This document shows positions 27,453 to 36,200 of a stretch of 48,319 bases of DNA, piece by piece (within the stretch, counting starts at the first letter, position 1; every line of letters begins with the position of its first letter). The stretch is from Goleter apudmare HA4340-LM2. Its GTDB lineage: Bacteria > Cyanobacteriota > Cyanobacteriia > Cyanobacteriales > Nostocaceae. Location: NCBI GenBank assembly GCA_019359495.1, contig JAHHHF010000004.1, forward strand, positions 1-48,319, read 5' to 3'. The notes beneath the pieces were generated by a model. That model saw only the letters and a program-made list of their open reading frames with translations. It did not search any database and was not told where the DNA came from. A program made the position numbers and the translations under genes.

Positions 27453-28268
27453 TTAGCCTGTAGGATAGTCTGAACAGTATTGAGGCATAATGGTTTCTTG
27501 AAGATTAGCACCACTGAGGTTAGCACCTTTGAGATTAGCCCCTCGCAGGTTGGCTTCGCTGAGATCAGCTCCCGCTAAATCTGCACCACTGAGGTTAGTC
27601 CAACTCAAGTTAGCGCCTCTCAAATCTGCCCCACTTAGATTAGCTTTAAACAAGTATGCACCACTCAGGTGAGCTTTGTTGAGATTAGCCTTGTACAAGT
27701 CAGCTTGATAAAGATAAGCTCCCATCATTTCGGCTTCGTACAGGCTGGCTTCACTGAGGTTAGCTGCAATCAGGTTAGCTGCAATCAGGTTAGCGAAACA
27801 GAGGTTAGTCCGGATTAGTTGCGCGGCTCCTAAATCTGCATCTCTTAAATTAGCATTACTTAAGTCAGTACCAATGAGATTAGCATGAGCGATCGCTGCA
27901 CCTCTCAGAATTGCCTGACTCAAATCAGATCCAATCAAATTAGCATGACTCAAATCTGCTTGGGTAAGTATCGCACCATTCAGGTTAGCAACACTCAAGT
28001 TAACTGCACTCAAGTTAGCTTCAATGAGTTTGGCGTTACTAAGGTTAGCACCACTGAGGTCAGCATTACTGAGGTTGGCTCGCACTAGTAAAGCATGACT
28101 CAGATCAACTTTATTCAAGTTTACCCCGTGGAGATGAGCGCCTCTGAGGTTATGCCCTCGCAGGTTCGCAGCGCTGAGATCTGGTAACGTTTGGGGATTT
28201 ATCTTTCTCCACTCTATCCATGTAACTGCACCCGCTTTTAATAAAGCCAGATGCTCTCGATTTGCCAT
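27453..28268 (-). CDS. Pentapeptide-repeat protein
   Basis: 271 residues. From about residue 35 to 260 it is almost entirely A(D/N)LXX repeats, which fold into a right-handed quadrilateral beta helix. An N-terminal 'LLKAGAVTWIEWRKINP' segment of the kind that begins many cyanobacterial pentapeptide proteins precedes the repeats. Function is not predictable from the fold; some family members mimic DNA, most are unassigned. The start is ATG 28268 because AGGAG lies 5 bases upstream, just before the ccmP stop. The longer frame from 28295 would overlap ccmP. The near-zero spacing indicates co-transcription with ccmP. Confidence 0.88.
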   Translation of the reverse strand: MANREHLALLKAGAVTWIEWRKINPQTLPDLSAANLRGHNLRGAHLHGVNLNKVDLSHALLVRANLSNADLSGANLSNAKLIEANLSAVNLSVANLNGAILTQADLSHANLIGSDLSQAILRGAAIAHANLIGTDLSNANLRDADLGAAQLIRTNLCFANLIAANLIAANLSEASLYEAEMMGAYLYQADLYKANLNKAHLSGAYLFKANLSGADLRGANLSWTNLSGADLAGADLSEANLRGANLKGANLSGANLQETIMPQYCSDYPTG

Positions 28269-28278
28269 TTTCTCTCCT

Positions 28279-28920
28279 TTACTCCTGGCGTCCACCTTGA
28301 GGATTGACCCTACCTGCTACATTGTCAATTGCTGCTCTTGCTCCAGCCGCACCAGCTAGAATATCTCGTTCTTGTCCACCTAAGTAAAGCCTGCCAAAGC
28401 TACCTACAGCTTGCACTTCCAGAATATTGATTAAGGCTGCTTTCTCCGCTTCGTTGGCTGCTAGTGCAGCGTAAGCAGCAGGTTCAACTTCTAATACATA
28501 CAGTGTTTGTCCTGCTAATAGTAGCTGTCCTCGACGGGTGCGGTTGATCAGTTGTGCTTGATAGGCGTCAATATTGCGGATAATTTGGCTAGATACAACA
28601 CGTGGTTTCAGACATTCCTCTTTTCGTACTCCTAATGTCGCCAAAATAGCTTGACCAGCAGCCCGCGTTTCGCCTTGGGAGCCGGAATGCACTTCCAGTA
28701 GACCGTATAATCGCTCTACTACCTGTACTCCAGGACGGACAGAGGCAGATTTGAGCGCTACATCTGTAATCCGATTAATTTCAATACCAGGAGAGATTTC
28801 AATCCACAAAGATGTATCTCCTGGTAATGGCAAGAAACCTTGGGCTACTGTTCCTATATATGCAGCATGTTGAGGCTGCAAGTTGTCGAGAAATACGAAA
28901 CTGCGTAGTTCTATTCCCAA
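28279..28920 (-). CDS. ccmP: Carboxysome shell protein CcmP (tandem BMC domain)
   Basis: 213 residues, the expected length. CcmP is a minor beta-carboxysome shell protein with two fused BMC domains, forming a trimer pseudo-hexamer thought to gate metabolites. Features fit this family: start '[17 protein letters not shown]', '[24 protein letters not shown]' and '[24 protein letters not shown]' in the first half, then '[26 protein letters not shown]' and '[12 protein letters not shown]' in the second. It is remote from a ccmKLMN operon here, as is usual for ccmP satellites. It is followed with almost no gap by a pentapeptide-repeat gene. Confidence 0.85.
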   Translation of the reverse strand: MGIELRSFVFLDNLQPQHAAYIGTVAQGFLPLPGDTSLWIEISPGIEINRITDVALKSASVRPGVQVVERLYGLLEVHSGSQGETRAAGQAILATLGVRKEECLKPRVVSSQIIRNIDAYQAQLINRTRRGQLLLAGQTLYVLEVEPAAYAALAANEAEKAALINILEVQAVGSFGRLYLGGQERDILAGAAGARAAIDNVAGRVNPQGGRQE

Positions 28921-29062
28921 GGTTATGCTCTCCAGTCATGGGGGTATAAGTTATCTATTGCAATATATGAGTTTAACCTGAAACTACCATCAGGCTAGCG
29001 ATGAATTTCTTTCTTGTGTGGGCAATGACGAGCTTTGGAGTTGTGGTTTGTAGGCTTTTGTG

Positions 29063-29305
29063 TTATTTCTCCAGATGCTCAATCCCAATAATCTCCCGAT
29101 TACCTTCTATTTCCTTGCGAGTATGAAATGTAAAACGGCGCTGATTTGCTGCTAGGTTCCACTCCTCTTGCAAAGCGGTATGAGGATGATTACCGCTATT
29201 TAGTATCGCCAATTGTGGCGGCCATAATACTGTAATCCGGCTGACATCACCAACAAAGAGTTTGAAGCGACCGATGTTAGCGATCGCATAAATCTGATCA
29301 GACAT
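29063..29305 (-). CDS. Hypothetical 80-residue protein
   Basis: The sequence starts 'MSDQIYAIANIGRFKLFVGD' and ends 'EGNREIIGIEHLEK', with a basic, Gln/Asn-rich middle. No membrane segment, signal or known motif is visible. The length and composition suggest a real small soluble protein conserved among cyanobacteria, but I cannot assign it. It lies 142 bases upstream of ccmP on the same strand, so it could be the first gene of that unit. Confidence 0.5.
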   Translation of the reverse strand: MSDQIYAIANIGRFKLFVGDVSRITVLWPPQLAILNSGNHPHTALQEEWNLAANQRRFTFHTRKEIEGNREIIGIEHLEK

Positions 29306-29657
29306 AATTTCAGGCTGTTAATTTTAGACACCTTGAATTGGGCTTTCCGTCAATTATTTGCTATATAAAGCATACCCAGTCTACTTGATTAGATGTGAGT
29401 TATGAACACGCAATTTATTCCAAGGTGGACTACAGCCTGATAGCCTTAGACATTTTTCTCTGACAAAAGCCATAAAAAACTGATAGTGACCTTGTTTATA
29501 CTGAATTGTTTCTCAATTTTATAGTTTTTATTTCCGGAATTTTACTGAACTTAATTATAATTCTTTATTTATATGATCGAAGAGTACTTTGCAGATTTTC
29601 AGTAAATTCAATTTACTATTTTGCGACTCTCAGAAATTTACTAATTGTGAGTTTTAT
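29306..29657. other. 352-bp intergenic region
   Basis: A divergent gap between the 80-residue protein and lemA. It is A/T-rich and contains no RNA gene or clear palindrome that I can see. An open frame extends lemA upstream to 29589, but its sequence does not look like family protein. Confidence 0.4.
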
Positions 29658-30221
29658 ATGTCAATAGCAATATTTTTATTCATAGTCTGGTTAGTAGTTA
29701 CCGTAATTTTTGCTAATTTATATAACACCTTAATATCCAGAAAAAATCAAGTTGATAATGCTTTTTCGACTATCGATGTTTTGCTACAAAAAAGATGGGA
29801 TTTAATACCTAATTTGGTGACAGTAGCACAAAAGTATATGCAATTTGAGCAGCAAACATTAACAGAGATAGCTAAACTCAGAACTAAAGTAATTTCGGAA
29901 CGAGTCAGTAATGACACCAGAGTAGCCTTAGAAAATCAAATTTCTAGTGGTCTTGGCAATATCCTGGTCGCAGTAGAAGCATATCCACAATTAAAATCAA
30001 ACGAACAATTCATCCACTTACAAGAATCATTACATGAGATTGAAGAACAAATTTCAGCAGCTAGGCGTTTCTATAATACTGCGGTCACTGAATATAATAA
30101 TGCGGTAGAAATGTTTCCGACAAATTTTTTAGCTTCCTGGATGAGATATTCATTAAAAGTAGCATTTATATCTACTCCTACAGAAAGACAAAATGTAGAT
30201 GTGCGAGGTCTATTTAATTAA
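29658..30221 (+). CDS. LemA family protein
   Basis: 187 residues. One N-terminal membrane helix (about 2-21) is followed by the long helical LemA core: 'YNTLISRKNQVDNAFSTIDVLLQKRWDLIPNLV' and 'AAVRFYNTAVTEYNN'-type motifs (here 'AARRFYNTAVTEYNNAVEMFP'). The function of LemA proteins is not well established; they are membrane-anchored helical bundles. ATG 29658 is chosen because the family begins right at the helix; the upstream extension from 29589 is unlike LemA. The next gene encodes a DUF3137 protein, a partner commonly found next to lemA, after a hairpin at 30256. Confidence 0.9.
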   Translation: MSIAIFLFIVWLVVTVIFANLYNTLISRKNQVDNAFSTIDVLLQKRWDLIPNLVTVAQKYMQFEQQTLTEIAKLRTKVISERVSNDTRVALENQISSGLGNILVAVEAYPQLKSNEQFIHLQESLHEIEEQISAARRFYNTAVTEYNNAVEMFPTNFLASWMRYSLKVAFISTPTERQNVDVRGLFN

Positions 30222-30255
30222 TAGATAACAATCTTCCAAAGGAAAATTACTGAAC

Positions 30256-30288
30256 AGAAACCCGACTGCTTTAATAAATCGGGTTTCT
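30256..30288 (+). terminator. Hairpin between lemA and the DUF3137 gene
   Basis: AGAAACCCGA (30256-30265) and TCGGGTTTCT (30279-30288) are perfectly complementary. The hairpin may attenuate read-through from lemA into the downstream gene. Confidence 0.5.
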
Positions 30289-30440
30289 TAATTCAACTTA
30301 TGTCATCCATTCTGATAGGGTAATACAGTTCAATTAGGCTGTACAATCTGTCTTTACTGAAACGTATTGCCCGATTGAGAGAATATTGCTCACTATCACA
30401 AATATATTTTTAAAAACCATTAGATTTTTCAGGCAATTTA

Positions 30441-32306
30441 ATGTCAAATAATTTATCAATACTGCAATCTGGTTTGGCAGCCCTCCAACAGGGACAATAT
30501 GTAGAAGCTATCAATTTATTGGAAAATTTTTGTCATCTCTGTGAAGTAAATTCTCAAAGGATATCACAGGAATATTTGCAGGCGCAAATAAGCTTAGTTA
30601 AAGCATATCACTCAACTGGAAAATATCAAAAAGCTCACATACTATGTCAACAGTTAGGAGAAAATCAAAACCTTCAAGTTAAGGCTTGGGCGCAGAGAAT
30701 TCTTGAGTCTTTACCTCCTGTGTCTCAGGTAAAACTCACACCAGAACAAGCTGCTGAACTCCTGCTAGCTGGACACAAAGCCTTGCAACTCCGACGCTAT
30801 GCTAAAGCTGTTGCAGCTTTTGAGGAATTTTTTCAAAACACTGATGCGGGGACGCAAAACTATTCACAAGCTCAAATTTGGCTGGTTAAAGCCTATCAAG
30901 GAAATGGACAGTTAGAAGATGCGATCGCACTTTGTCAGCAGCTTACCACTAGCGAGCAAGAAATAGTCAAGATTTGGGCGACAAAATTTATTTTGACTTT
31001 ATTACCTGAGGATATAGCACTTCAAGAATCCACAGCATATGAACCAAACCAGTCTCAACCGACGGTAGGTGAAGCCGCCTCTGAGGGAATAAAACTGAGA
31101 ACTGTGACGGAGTTCAAGAGTTTCTGTGAACAGAATTTGTTGAGTGATTTGCAAGCTATTGAAAAAACCAGACAACAAGTTTTAAACTCTATTGTTTTTA
31201 GTGGGATTATTTTATTAATTATAATAAGCTTTTTAATCAGATTTTTCCCATTTAAATTTTTCGATTTTAATGCTTCTTATTTAGAAAGACCATCATTATC
31301 TGTTGTCTTTTACTTCTTGTTAGGACTTTTTGCTTGTTTTTGGATATGGGTGGCATTTTACACATCTGCTACAGAAACATACACTAGTGGTTTTAAATCA
31401 AAGATTATTCAGAAAATTTTTGATTTTATAAATACTAACCAAAACCTTAACTATTCGAGTTATTCATCCAGTGCAGATACAAATTACACTCTGTCTGGTT
31501 TCATCCACAGCCAGCTTTTTCAAGCTTTATTAAAACCTAATAAAATCCACCAAAATGAATATATATTTGGCAAAGTAAATGACACACTAATCTTTTTTTC
31601 TGAGATCACTGCTGAAGTAGAAGTCAAACATGCTTGGGCAAAACGCTTAGATTTTTTGCCCAGTTTTGAAACTTTGGACTCATCTACTCATGCTAGATTT
31701 ATGTTTACTAGGCGGACATTTTTTTTAATGATGCCAATATATATTCTTATTCTTTTTATCAAGTTTATTAAGGGTTTACCATATGTAGTTACTAGAATGT
31801 CTCGTGGTCAAAAAATAGATTATCAACATTTCAAAGAAGAAGTATTAAATAACCAAGTGTCTCGGAAGACTATTTTTAAAGGTTTATTTTTTCAAGCAGA
31901 TTACAATAAATCCTCAACAAACAAGACTCTAATTGTACCAAATACTCTGGATGTAAATATGCATATTCTGAATAAGCGACAAATAATCAAACTAGAAGAT
32001 CCGGAATTTAGTAAATTTTTTACTGTTTATGGAGATGACCAAGTTGCAGCAAGATATATTTTATCGACAAACTTAATGGAAAAGCTAGTCAAGTTTAGGA
32101 AGAAAGCAGGTAGAAAACTCCATGTTTCTTTTGTGGATAATATGATCTATATTGCTATTGAGTATGCAGAAGATATATTTGAACCTAGACTATACAAGAC
32201 TATGCTAAGTTTTTCACCAATGCGAGAATATTTTGAAAATATCCAACTAATGCTAGGAATTGTTGAGGATCTGAATCTCAACAGACGCATTTGGAGTAAA
32301 AATTAG
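30441..32306 (+). CDS. TPR and membrane-anchored DUF3137 protein
   Basis: 621 residues with three parts. Residues 1-190 contain two to three TPR-like units ('LQQGQYVEAINLLENFC', 'AHILCQQLGE', 'LQLRRYAKAVAAFEEFF', 'DAIALCQQL'). Residues about 250-310 form two membrane helices. Residues about 340-620 are a DUF3137 domain, with the signature 'TIFKGLFFQADYNK' and 'LEDPEFSKFFTVYGDDQVAARYIL'. An N-terminal TPR fused to DUF3137 is less usual than DUF3137 alone. Together with lemA it probably forms a membrane complex of unknown function. Confidence 0.85.
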   Translation: MSNNLSILQSGLAALQQGQYVEAINLLENFCHLCEVNSQRISQEYLQAQISLVKAYHSTGKYQKAHILCQQLGENQNLQVKAWAQRILESLPPVSQVKLTPEQAAELLLAGHKALQLRRYAKAVAAFEEFFQNTDAGTQNYSQAQIWLVKAYQGNGQLEDAIALCQQLTTSEQEIVKIWATKFILTLLPEDIALQESTAYEPNQSQPTVGEAASEGIKLRTVTEFKSFCEQNLLSDLQAIEKTRQQVLNSIVFSGIILLIIISFLIRFFPFKFFDFNASYLERPSLSVVFYFLLGLFACFWIWVAFYTSATETYTSGFKSKIIQKIFDFINTNQNLNYSSYSSSADTNYTLSGFIHSQLFQALLKPNKIHQNEYIFGKVNDTLIFFSEITAEVEVKHAWAKRLDFLPSFETLDSSTHARFMFTRRTFFLMMPIYILILFIKFIKGLPYVVTRMSRGQKIDYQHFKEEVLNNQVSRKTIFKGLFFQADYNKSSTNKTLIVPNTLDVNMHILNKRQIIKLEDPEFSKFFTVYGDDQVAARYILSTNLMEKLVKFRKKAGRKLHVSFVDNMIYIAIEYAEDIFEPRLYKTMLSFSPMREYFENIQLMLGIVEDLNLNRRIWSKN

Positions 32307-32333
32307 GATTTAAATATGTATCTCGACGAGTGA

Positions 32334-32591
32334 ATATCTCCGACCACAGAAGCTTTTGACCGAGGAGATAAATTTGCTGCTTACCGACAAATAGAGTCAC
32401 TTCAAGAGTATGTCTTGGTAAGTCAAACGAGGCAAAATGTCGAGTGTTTTCGCCGCAATTCAGAAGGGAAATGGGTACTGTATCCTTTTGGAGTAGGAGA
32501 TAATATACATTTAGCGAGTATAGATTTTGAGTGTGCGATCGCCAATATTTATGAAGATGTTAGTTTTGCATCTCCTAACCTGCAAGCTTAA
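32334..32591 (+). pseudogene. 5'-truncated Uma2 (DUF820) endonuclease-like gene
   Basis: An 85-codon open frame without a start codon reads 'ISPTTEAFDRGDKFAAYRQ', 'SLQEYVLVSQ' and 'GKWVLYPF', ending 'IYEDVSF...'. This is the last third of the Uma2/DUF820 PD-(D/E)XK family that is expanded in cyanobacteria. The N-terminal portion is gone: an in-frame TGA lies just upstream at 32331 and the preceding sequence is unrelated. It looks like a decayed mobile-type gene following the DUF3137 gene. Confidence rests on the characteristic Uma2 C-terminal phrase pattern. Confidence 0.7.
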
Positions 32592-32673
32592 CAGCGATCG
32601 CTCATATTTAATTATTAATATATTTGTATTTATGCTCCTGAAAAATTTGTTTAGAGACTAATAGAGACTAATA

Positions 32674-32695
32674 GAGACGTTACATGTAACGTCTC
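32674..32695. repeat. Perfect 22-bp palindrome preceded by short direct repeats
   Basis: GAGACGTTACA followed by its exact complement TGTAACGTCTC. Upstream, AGAGACTAAT occurs twice in tandem (32653-32672) and then merges into the palindrome. It lies between the Uma2 remnant and msrB, which are convergent, so it can act as a bidirectional 3' end. Similar palindromes are dispersed repeats in Nostoc. Confidence 0.6.
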
Positions 32696-32716
32696 ATAAA
32701 ATGCGATCGCTGTTAA

Positions 32717-33211
32717 TTAAGCAGGAATAAAATTTAAAGCTACACCGTTCATGCAGTAGCGTTTCCCAGTAGGTGCAGGGCCATCGTCAAATACATGACC
32801 TAGATGTCCACCACAGCGACTACAATGTACTTCAATTCTGGTCATGAAAAACGACCTATCTTTAGTAGTACCAATTGCTCCTGCAATGGGGTCAAAAAAG
32901 CTAGGCCAACCAGTACCACTGTTAAACTTGGTATCGGATTTAAACAATGGTAGTTCGCAGCCAGCACAAACATAAGTCCCTTGACCATATTGCTTATCTA
33001 GTGGACTGGTGAAGGCTCGTTCTGTTCCATGCTTACGTAATACCCGAAATTGATCTGGTGTTAAAATTGTCTGCCACTCTGTCTCAGATTTGGTAATTTC
33101 AAAATTAGTATTGGAAGTTGCCATGATTTCCGTCCTTTGAGTGAGATATTGTGGTAGCAACGCTGCGCCAACTACTACTACACTAGCTTGTAAAAAATAG
33201 CGTTTGTGCAT
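32717..33211 (-). CDS. msrB: Peptide-methionine (R)-S-oxide reductase MsrB
   Basis: 164 residues in the long form. It reduces the R-epimer of methionine sulfoxide. Zinc cysteines are Cys82/Cys85 and Cys130/Cys133 (two CxxC pairs), the nucleophile is Cys153 in 'RYCMNG', and 'SGTGWPSF' is present. The first 25 residues look like a signal peptide or twin-arginine-like leader ('KRYFLQASVVVVGAALLP'). An internal ATG at 33124 (MATSN) has AAAGGACGG about 8 bases upstream, a much better ribosome-binding site than the outer ATG, and gives a 135-residue enzyme of ordinary length. Both forms may be made, one exported and one cytosolic. Confidence 0.93.
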   Translation of the reverse strand: MHKRYFLQASVVVVGAALLPQYLTQRTEIMATSNTNFEITKSETEWQTILTPDQFRVLRKHGTERAFTSPLDKQYGQGTYVCAGCELPLFKSDTKFNSGTGWPSFFDPIAGAIGTTKDRSFFMTRIEVHCSRCGGHLGHVFDDGPAPTGKRYCMNGVALNFIPA

Positions 33212-33349
33212 TATCTATTATTTTCTATAATGGATGGGATTGGGTATAAGAGATAAGGAACAGCGAGAGTAACTAATGAGCAATGAGCAATCACATATCT
33301 ATCATCAGCGATCGCTCTAAATTAGTTCTTAAAGTCTGATTAAAATTGG

Positions 33350-34018
33350 CTAAGAAACAGTGTATTGTTCTTCATGGGTATAGCGGACGGGAAGGCGTTC
33401 AGCTTGATCTGTGATTGGAGAATACACCTGAATGTATGTCAGTGGTCGTGCGTAGACGTGTAGAGTCACAAGATTCTCTGCTGACGTATTAGCTAACTGG
33501 TGAATCTCATAGCGATCAACCCTTGTTAATTCATCTGTTTGCAGATATTCTTCTTTATTCAGGATGAGGGATTCTTTACCCTTGCAAGCATCATTCCTCA
33601 AGAAAGCTCTGGATGTGAGTACACCTTGGTAAACCCGTGTCACATTGAGTGAGTCTGCATGGTCATGAATATTACTACATTGTTGCGGTTGCCAACAGAT
33701 CATCACCATATCGAAGCGAGATGTGCGACACACTAGTTGGCGTTGATAAGACTCGCAGCAAAAATTAATATGCATCTGCCAAAAATCATCATTTAAATCC
33801 AGTCGGCTTACCCAGTCCTCTAGTTCTACCAAATGGAGTTGGGATGATGGAACACGCATCATCGCCAGCATGAAATCCTCAATGTTCAGTCGTGGTTTCA
33901 GAAGGTTCATGGCAGATTGGCTGTTGAGTATGTAAATCTCGGTGTCAAGCTTAGAGATAGATTTATCAAACAGCCTCAAATCTAGGATTTCATCATCCCA
34001 AATGATGAGAACAACCAT
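33350..34018 (-). CDS. Cysteine dioxygenase-family protein
   Basis: 222 residues. Cysteine dioxygenase is a non-heme iron cupin that oxidises cysteine to cysteine sulfinate. The iron-binding His pair is His118 and His120 in 'NIHDHADS', and the third ligand is probably His187 in 'LHVYARPL'. The start is uncertain: no ribosome-binding site precedes ATG 34018, and an internal ATG at 33910 (MNLLKPRLN) is possible. It is on the same strand as fdxH but more than 450 bases downstream of it, so it is probably a separate unit. The thiol substrate is inferred; related enzymes use 3-mercaptopropionate. Confidence 0.8.
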   Translation of the reverse strand: MVVLIIWDDEILDLRLFDKSISKLDTEIYILNSQSAMNLLKPRLNIEDFMLAMMRVPSSQLHLVELEDWVSRLDLNDDFWQMHINFCCESYQRQLVCRTSRFDMVMICWQPQQCSNIHDHADSLNVTRVYQGVLTSRAFLRNDACKGKESLILNKEEYLQTDELTRVDRYEIHQLANTSAENLVTLHVYARPLTYIQVYSPITDQAERLPVRYTHEEQYTVS

Positions 34019-34471
34019 GAATGGCTACTAAGGACTAGAAACTGGAAAAAGTTTACATAATCACCAATACCCCACATTCTCAAACTTTGATCACAGCTAT
34101 GAATACTATAGCAATCCTATTTCAGTTGTGAAAAATATCGGTTTTGGCTGTTGACTGTCAACGGTTAACAGTCAACAACCCTACATGTAAGATTTTAGAA
34201 ATTATTTAGGATTGCTATATATCTACTAGGAAAATATTTATGTTTATTATATCGAGGAGATAATTTTATGTTGGCTAATTTAGACTTTTCAGACCTATTA
34301 TCGCTAATAATATAAAATTTTGGACAGAATTCAATATTTATGATGTAGATGCTGATTTGACAGTTACTTGAAGGCTAGGATGAAGATTTTTGAGCCTTCA
34401 CCCTAACTTGTTATGTAGTGAGAATTTTAGTGCTGAGAAAAAGGTCTAAAGTCCTAACTACGAACCTTAAT
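34019..34471. other. 453-bp stretch downstream of fdxH
   Basis: No gene recognised. It includes a hairpin at 34149-34177 (TGTTGACTGT/ACAGTCAACA, 10-bp stem) that may end the nif-fdxH transcript or belong to the repeat family also seen at 35392. Around 34200-34330 it is A/T-rich with no clear open frame. Confidence 0.45.
34149..34177. repeat. 10-bp stem hairpin, TGTTGACTGT/ACAGTCAACA
   Basis: A perfect stem with a 9-base loop between the cysteine dioxygenase gene and fdxH. The GTTAAC/CAGTTAAC vocabulary is shared with hairpins at 35392 and near 190, so it is likely a dispersed palindrome type. Confidence 0.5.
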
Positions 34472-34771
34472 TTAGACAAGATATGGTTCTTGATGTGTCT
34501 TAATTGTGCAATTAGAACGGGGGTAGGTAACGCAAAGTAGAGCAAAACCTTTAGACATTTGCTCATCATCCAAGAAGATTTGGTCTGATTGATCTACTTC
34601 ACCTTCAACTACCTTGCCAACACAACTAGAGCAAGAACCTGAGTGACAAGAAAAAGGTAAATCAATACCTTGTTCTCCTGCTGCTTCTAAGATGGTAGTT
34701 TCTTCATCCACTTCAATTGTGGTGTCGAGGTCTTCCTTCTTGTTGATCAATCTCACTTGGTAGGTAGCCAT
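34472..34771 (-). CDS. fdxH: Heterocyst-type [2Fe-2S] ferredoxin FdxH
   Basis: 99 residues. It donates electrons to nitrogenase reductase in heterocysts. Cluster cysteines are Cys42, Cys47 and Cys50 (CHSGSCSSC) plus Cys80. The start is ATG 34771 (MATYQVRL), with GAGGAGA 8 bases upstream; the frame extends 63 codons further, but that part is basic and unlike ferredoxin. It is the last gene of the nif-hes cluster, as in Anabaena. The heterocyst-type identity rests on gene order; sequence alone shows only a plant-type ferredoxin with '[16 protein letters not shown]'. Confidence 0.93.
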   Translation of the reverse strand: MATYQVRLINKKEDLDTTIEVDEETTILEAAGEQGIDLPFSCHSGSCSSCVGKVVEGEVDQSDQIFLDDEQMSKGFALLCVTYPRSNCTIKTHQEPYLV

Positions 34772-34966
34772 TTTCCGATTCTCCTCAAAGGTTATACAAT
34801 TAGGTCTAAATTTCCGAAGTTTTGAGCGAGTGGTTTGACTCTGCTTTACTCTACGCTTCGAGAAGTGATGCGGAGTGCGTCTAAGGAAAGCATTTATGGT
34901 TGAATTGCTGCTAACGAAACTGGCAGAAAACTTTGTAACTAATGTCTTCTGGAGTTTCAAATATTA

Positions 34967-35341
34967 TTAGCTGCAAGGTACACCTTCTGGTGAGCAATCA
35001 CCTGCTTTGAACGACTTACCACAACCGCAGGTATCAGTTGCATTGGGGTTGGTAAATTTAAAGCCACTTTCAAGCACCCCATCAATAAAATCGATTACTA
35101 CTCCTTCTAATAAGGGCGCACTTTTAGCATCGACATAGACCAACACTTTGCCTTGTTGGACTACTACATCATCTGGTTGTGGTTGACTGATAATATCTAG
35201 GCCATATTCATAGCCATTACAACCACCGTCTTTTACAGAGATGCGAACGCCCTTAGTTGCGCCGTTAGCGCTAGGAGCAGAACCCTGCAAAAATGCTCGC
35301 AGACGAAATTCTGCTTTTTCAGTCAAAGTAACAGTCATCAA
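34967..35341 (-). CDS. hesB: A-type iron-sulfur carrier HesB
   Basis: 124 residues. HesB/IscA-type carriers hold Fe-S clusters through three cysteines, here Cys41 in 'GGCNGYEYG' and Cys105/Cys107 in 'TCGCGKSF'. The tail 'DCSPEGVPCS' has two extra cysteines that standard IscA lacks. It lies between hesA and fdxH and so belongs to the nitrogen-fixation set, probably delivering clusters to nitrogenase proteins or FdxH. GGAGA lies upstream of two adjacent ATG codons. A hairpin at 35392 separates it from hesA. Confidence 0.93.
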   Translation of the reverse strand: MMTVTLTEKAEFRLRAFLQGSAPSANGATKGVRISVKDGGCNGYEYGLDIISQPQPDDVVVQQGKVLVYVDAKSAPLLEGVVIDFIDGVLESGFKFTNPNATDTCGCGKSFKAGDCSPEGVPCS

Positions 35342-35391
35342 ATCTCCTGATATGTAGCGATTAATAGTTTTGATTACAGGTGTTAGTTTTT

Positions 35392-35412
35392 GTCAGTTAA
35401 CTGTTAACTGAC
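35392..35412. terminator. Perfect hairpin over the hesA stop codon
   Basis: GTCAGTTAA, three bases CTG, TTAACTGAC. It overlaps the last codons and stop of hesA and precedes hesB. It may stabilise or partly terminate the upstream mRNA, adjusting hesB and fdxH levels. Confidence 0.5.
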
Positions 35413-36190
35413 TATCCATTGAATTAGATTGGGCGTATCTCCAAGGCGCATTGTTACCGCAAACTGGACAAGAGCGATCGCGCCCAGATCGGCGCTTGGC
35501 AAATTCCATCCGGTTGAGGTCGATTGTCAACAATTGCGACAATAGAGGTTGGCTAAACCCGGTAATTAGCTTCACAGCTTCTAGTGCTGTTAAACAAGCC
35601 AGTGTCCCAGAAACAGCACCCAGAACAGAAAAGCCGCGTCTGTCCCAATCGGGTTTTTCTGGAAACAGACAAGACAGACAAGGAGTCACACCAGGAATAA
35701 TCGTAGTCAGGTAAGCCTCCATTCCGTTCATTGCAGCTTCCACCATCGGTTTACGCCAACGCACACAAGCTGCATTCAACAAATCGCGCTCGGTGAAATT
35801 ATGGGCGCAATCAAGAGCCATATCAGCCGATTGCACTAATGCATCTACATTTTCTGGGGTGATGTAATCATGAATTACTTCTACCTGAACATCAGGATTG
35901 ATCGCATTCAGAGTTTCTTTGGCTTTGAAGACCCTTGGCTTACCCACCCAATCGTCTGTCATGAGAACCTGACGATTCATGTCATCTAGCCGTAAATCAC
36001 CACCCCGGACTAGGATCAGTCGTCCAACGCCTGCTACTGCTAGGTAAAGCGCCGCCGTACCGCCTAATCCCCCTACACCTGTAACCAAAACCGTCGCTGA
36101 CTTCAGGCGTTTTTGTGCTAGTTCACCAAAATTAGGGAGCATCATTTGGCGACTATAGCGTTCTAATTCGGTAGGCGTCAGGTTTACCAC
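35393..36190 (-). CDS. hesA: HesA, ThiF/MoeB-like adenylating enzyme
   Basis: 265 residues, GTG start with a near-ideal AGGAGGT 5 bases upstream. It is an E1-like adenylyltransferase fold: 'VLVTGVGGLGGTAALYLAVAG' is the ATP-binding loop, with the arginine of 'DDMNRQVL' and the catalytic region 'DCAHNFTERDLLN'. Zinc-type CxxC pairs are at 'CLSCLF' and 'CPVCG'. It is linked to heterocyst nitrogen fixation and is thought to help molybdenum or cofactor handling, though the precise substrate is not settled. It follows nifW by 10 bases. Confidence 0.92.
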   Translation of the reverse strand: MVNLTPTELERYSRQMMLPNFGELAQKRLKSATVLVTGVGGLGGTAALYLAVAGVGRLILVRGGDLRLDDMNRQVLMTDDWVGKPRVFKAKETLNAINPDVQVEVIHDYITPENVDALVQSADMALDCAHNFTERDLLNAACVRWRKPMVEAAMNGMEAYLTTIIPGVTPCLSCLFPEKPDWDRRGFSVLGAVSGTLACLTALEAVKLITGFSQPLLSQLLTIDLNRMEFAKRRSGRDRSCPVCGNNAPWRYAQSNSMDSQLTVN

Positions 36191-36200
36191 TTTTTACCTC

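Noticed and set aside
34772-34960. N-terminal extension of the ferredoxin frame
   Set aside because: Basic and unlike ferredoxin; a strong ribosome-binding site precedes the internal ATG at 34771.
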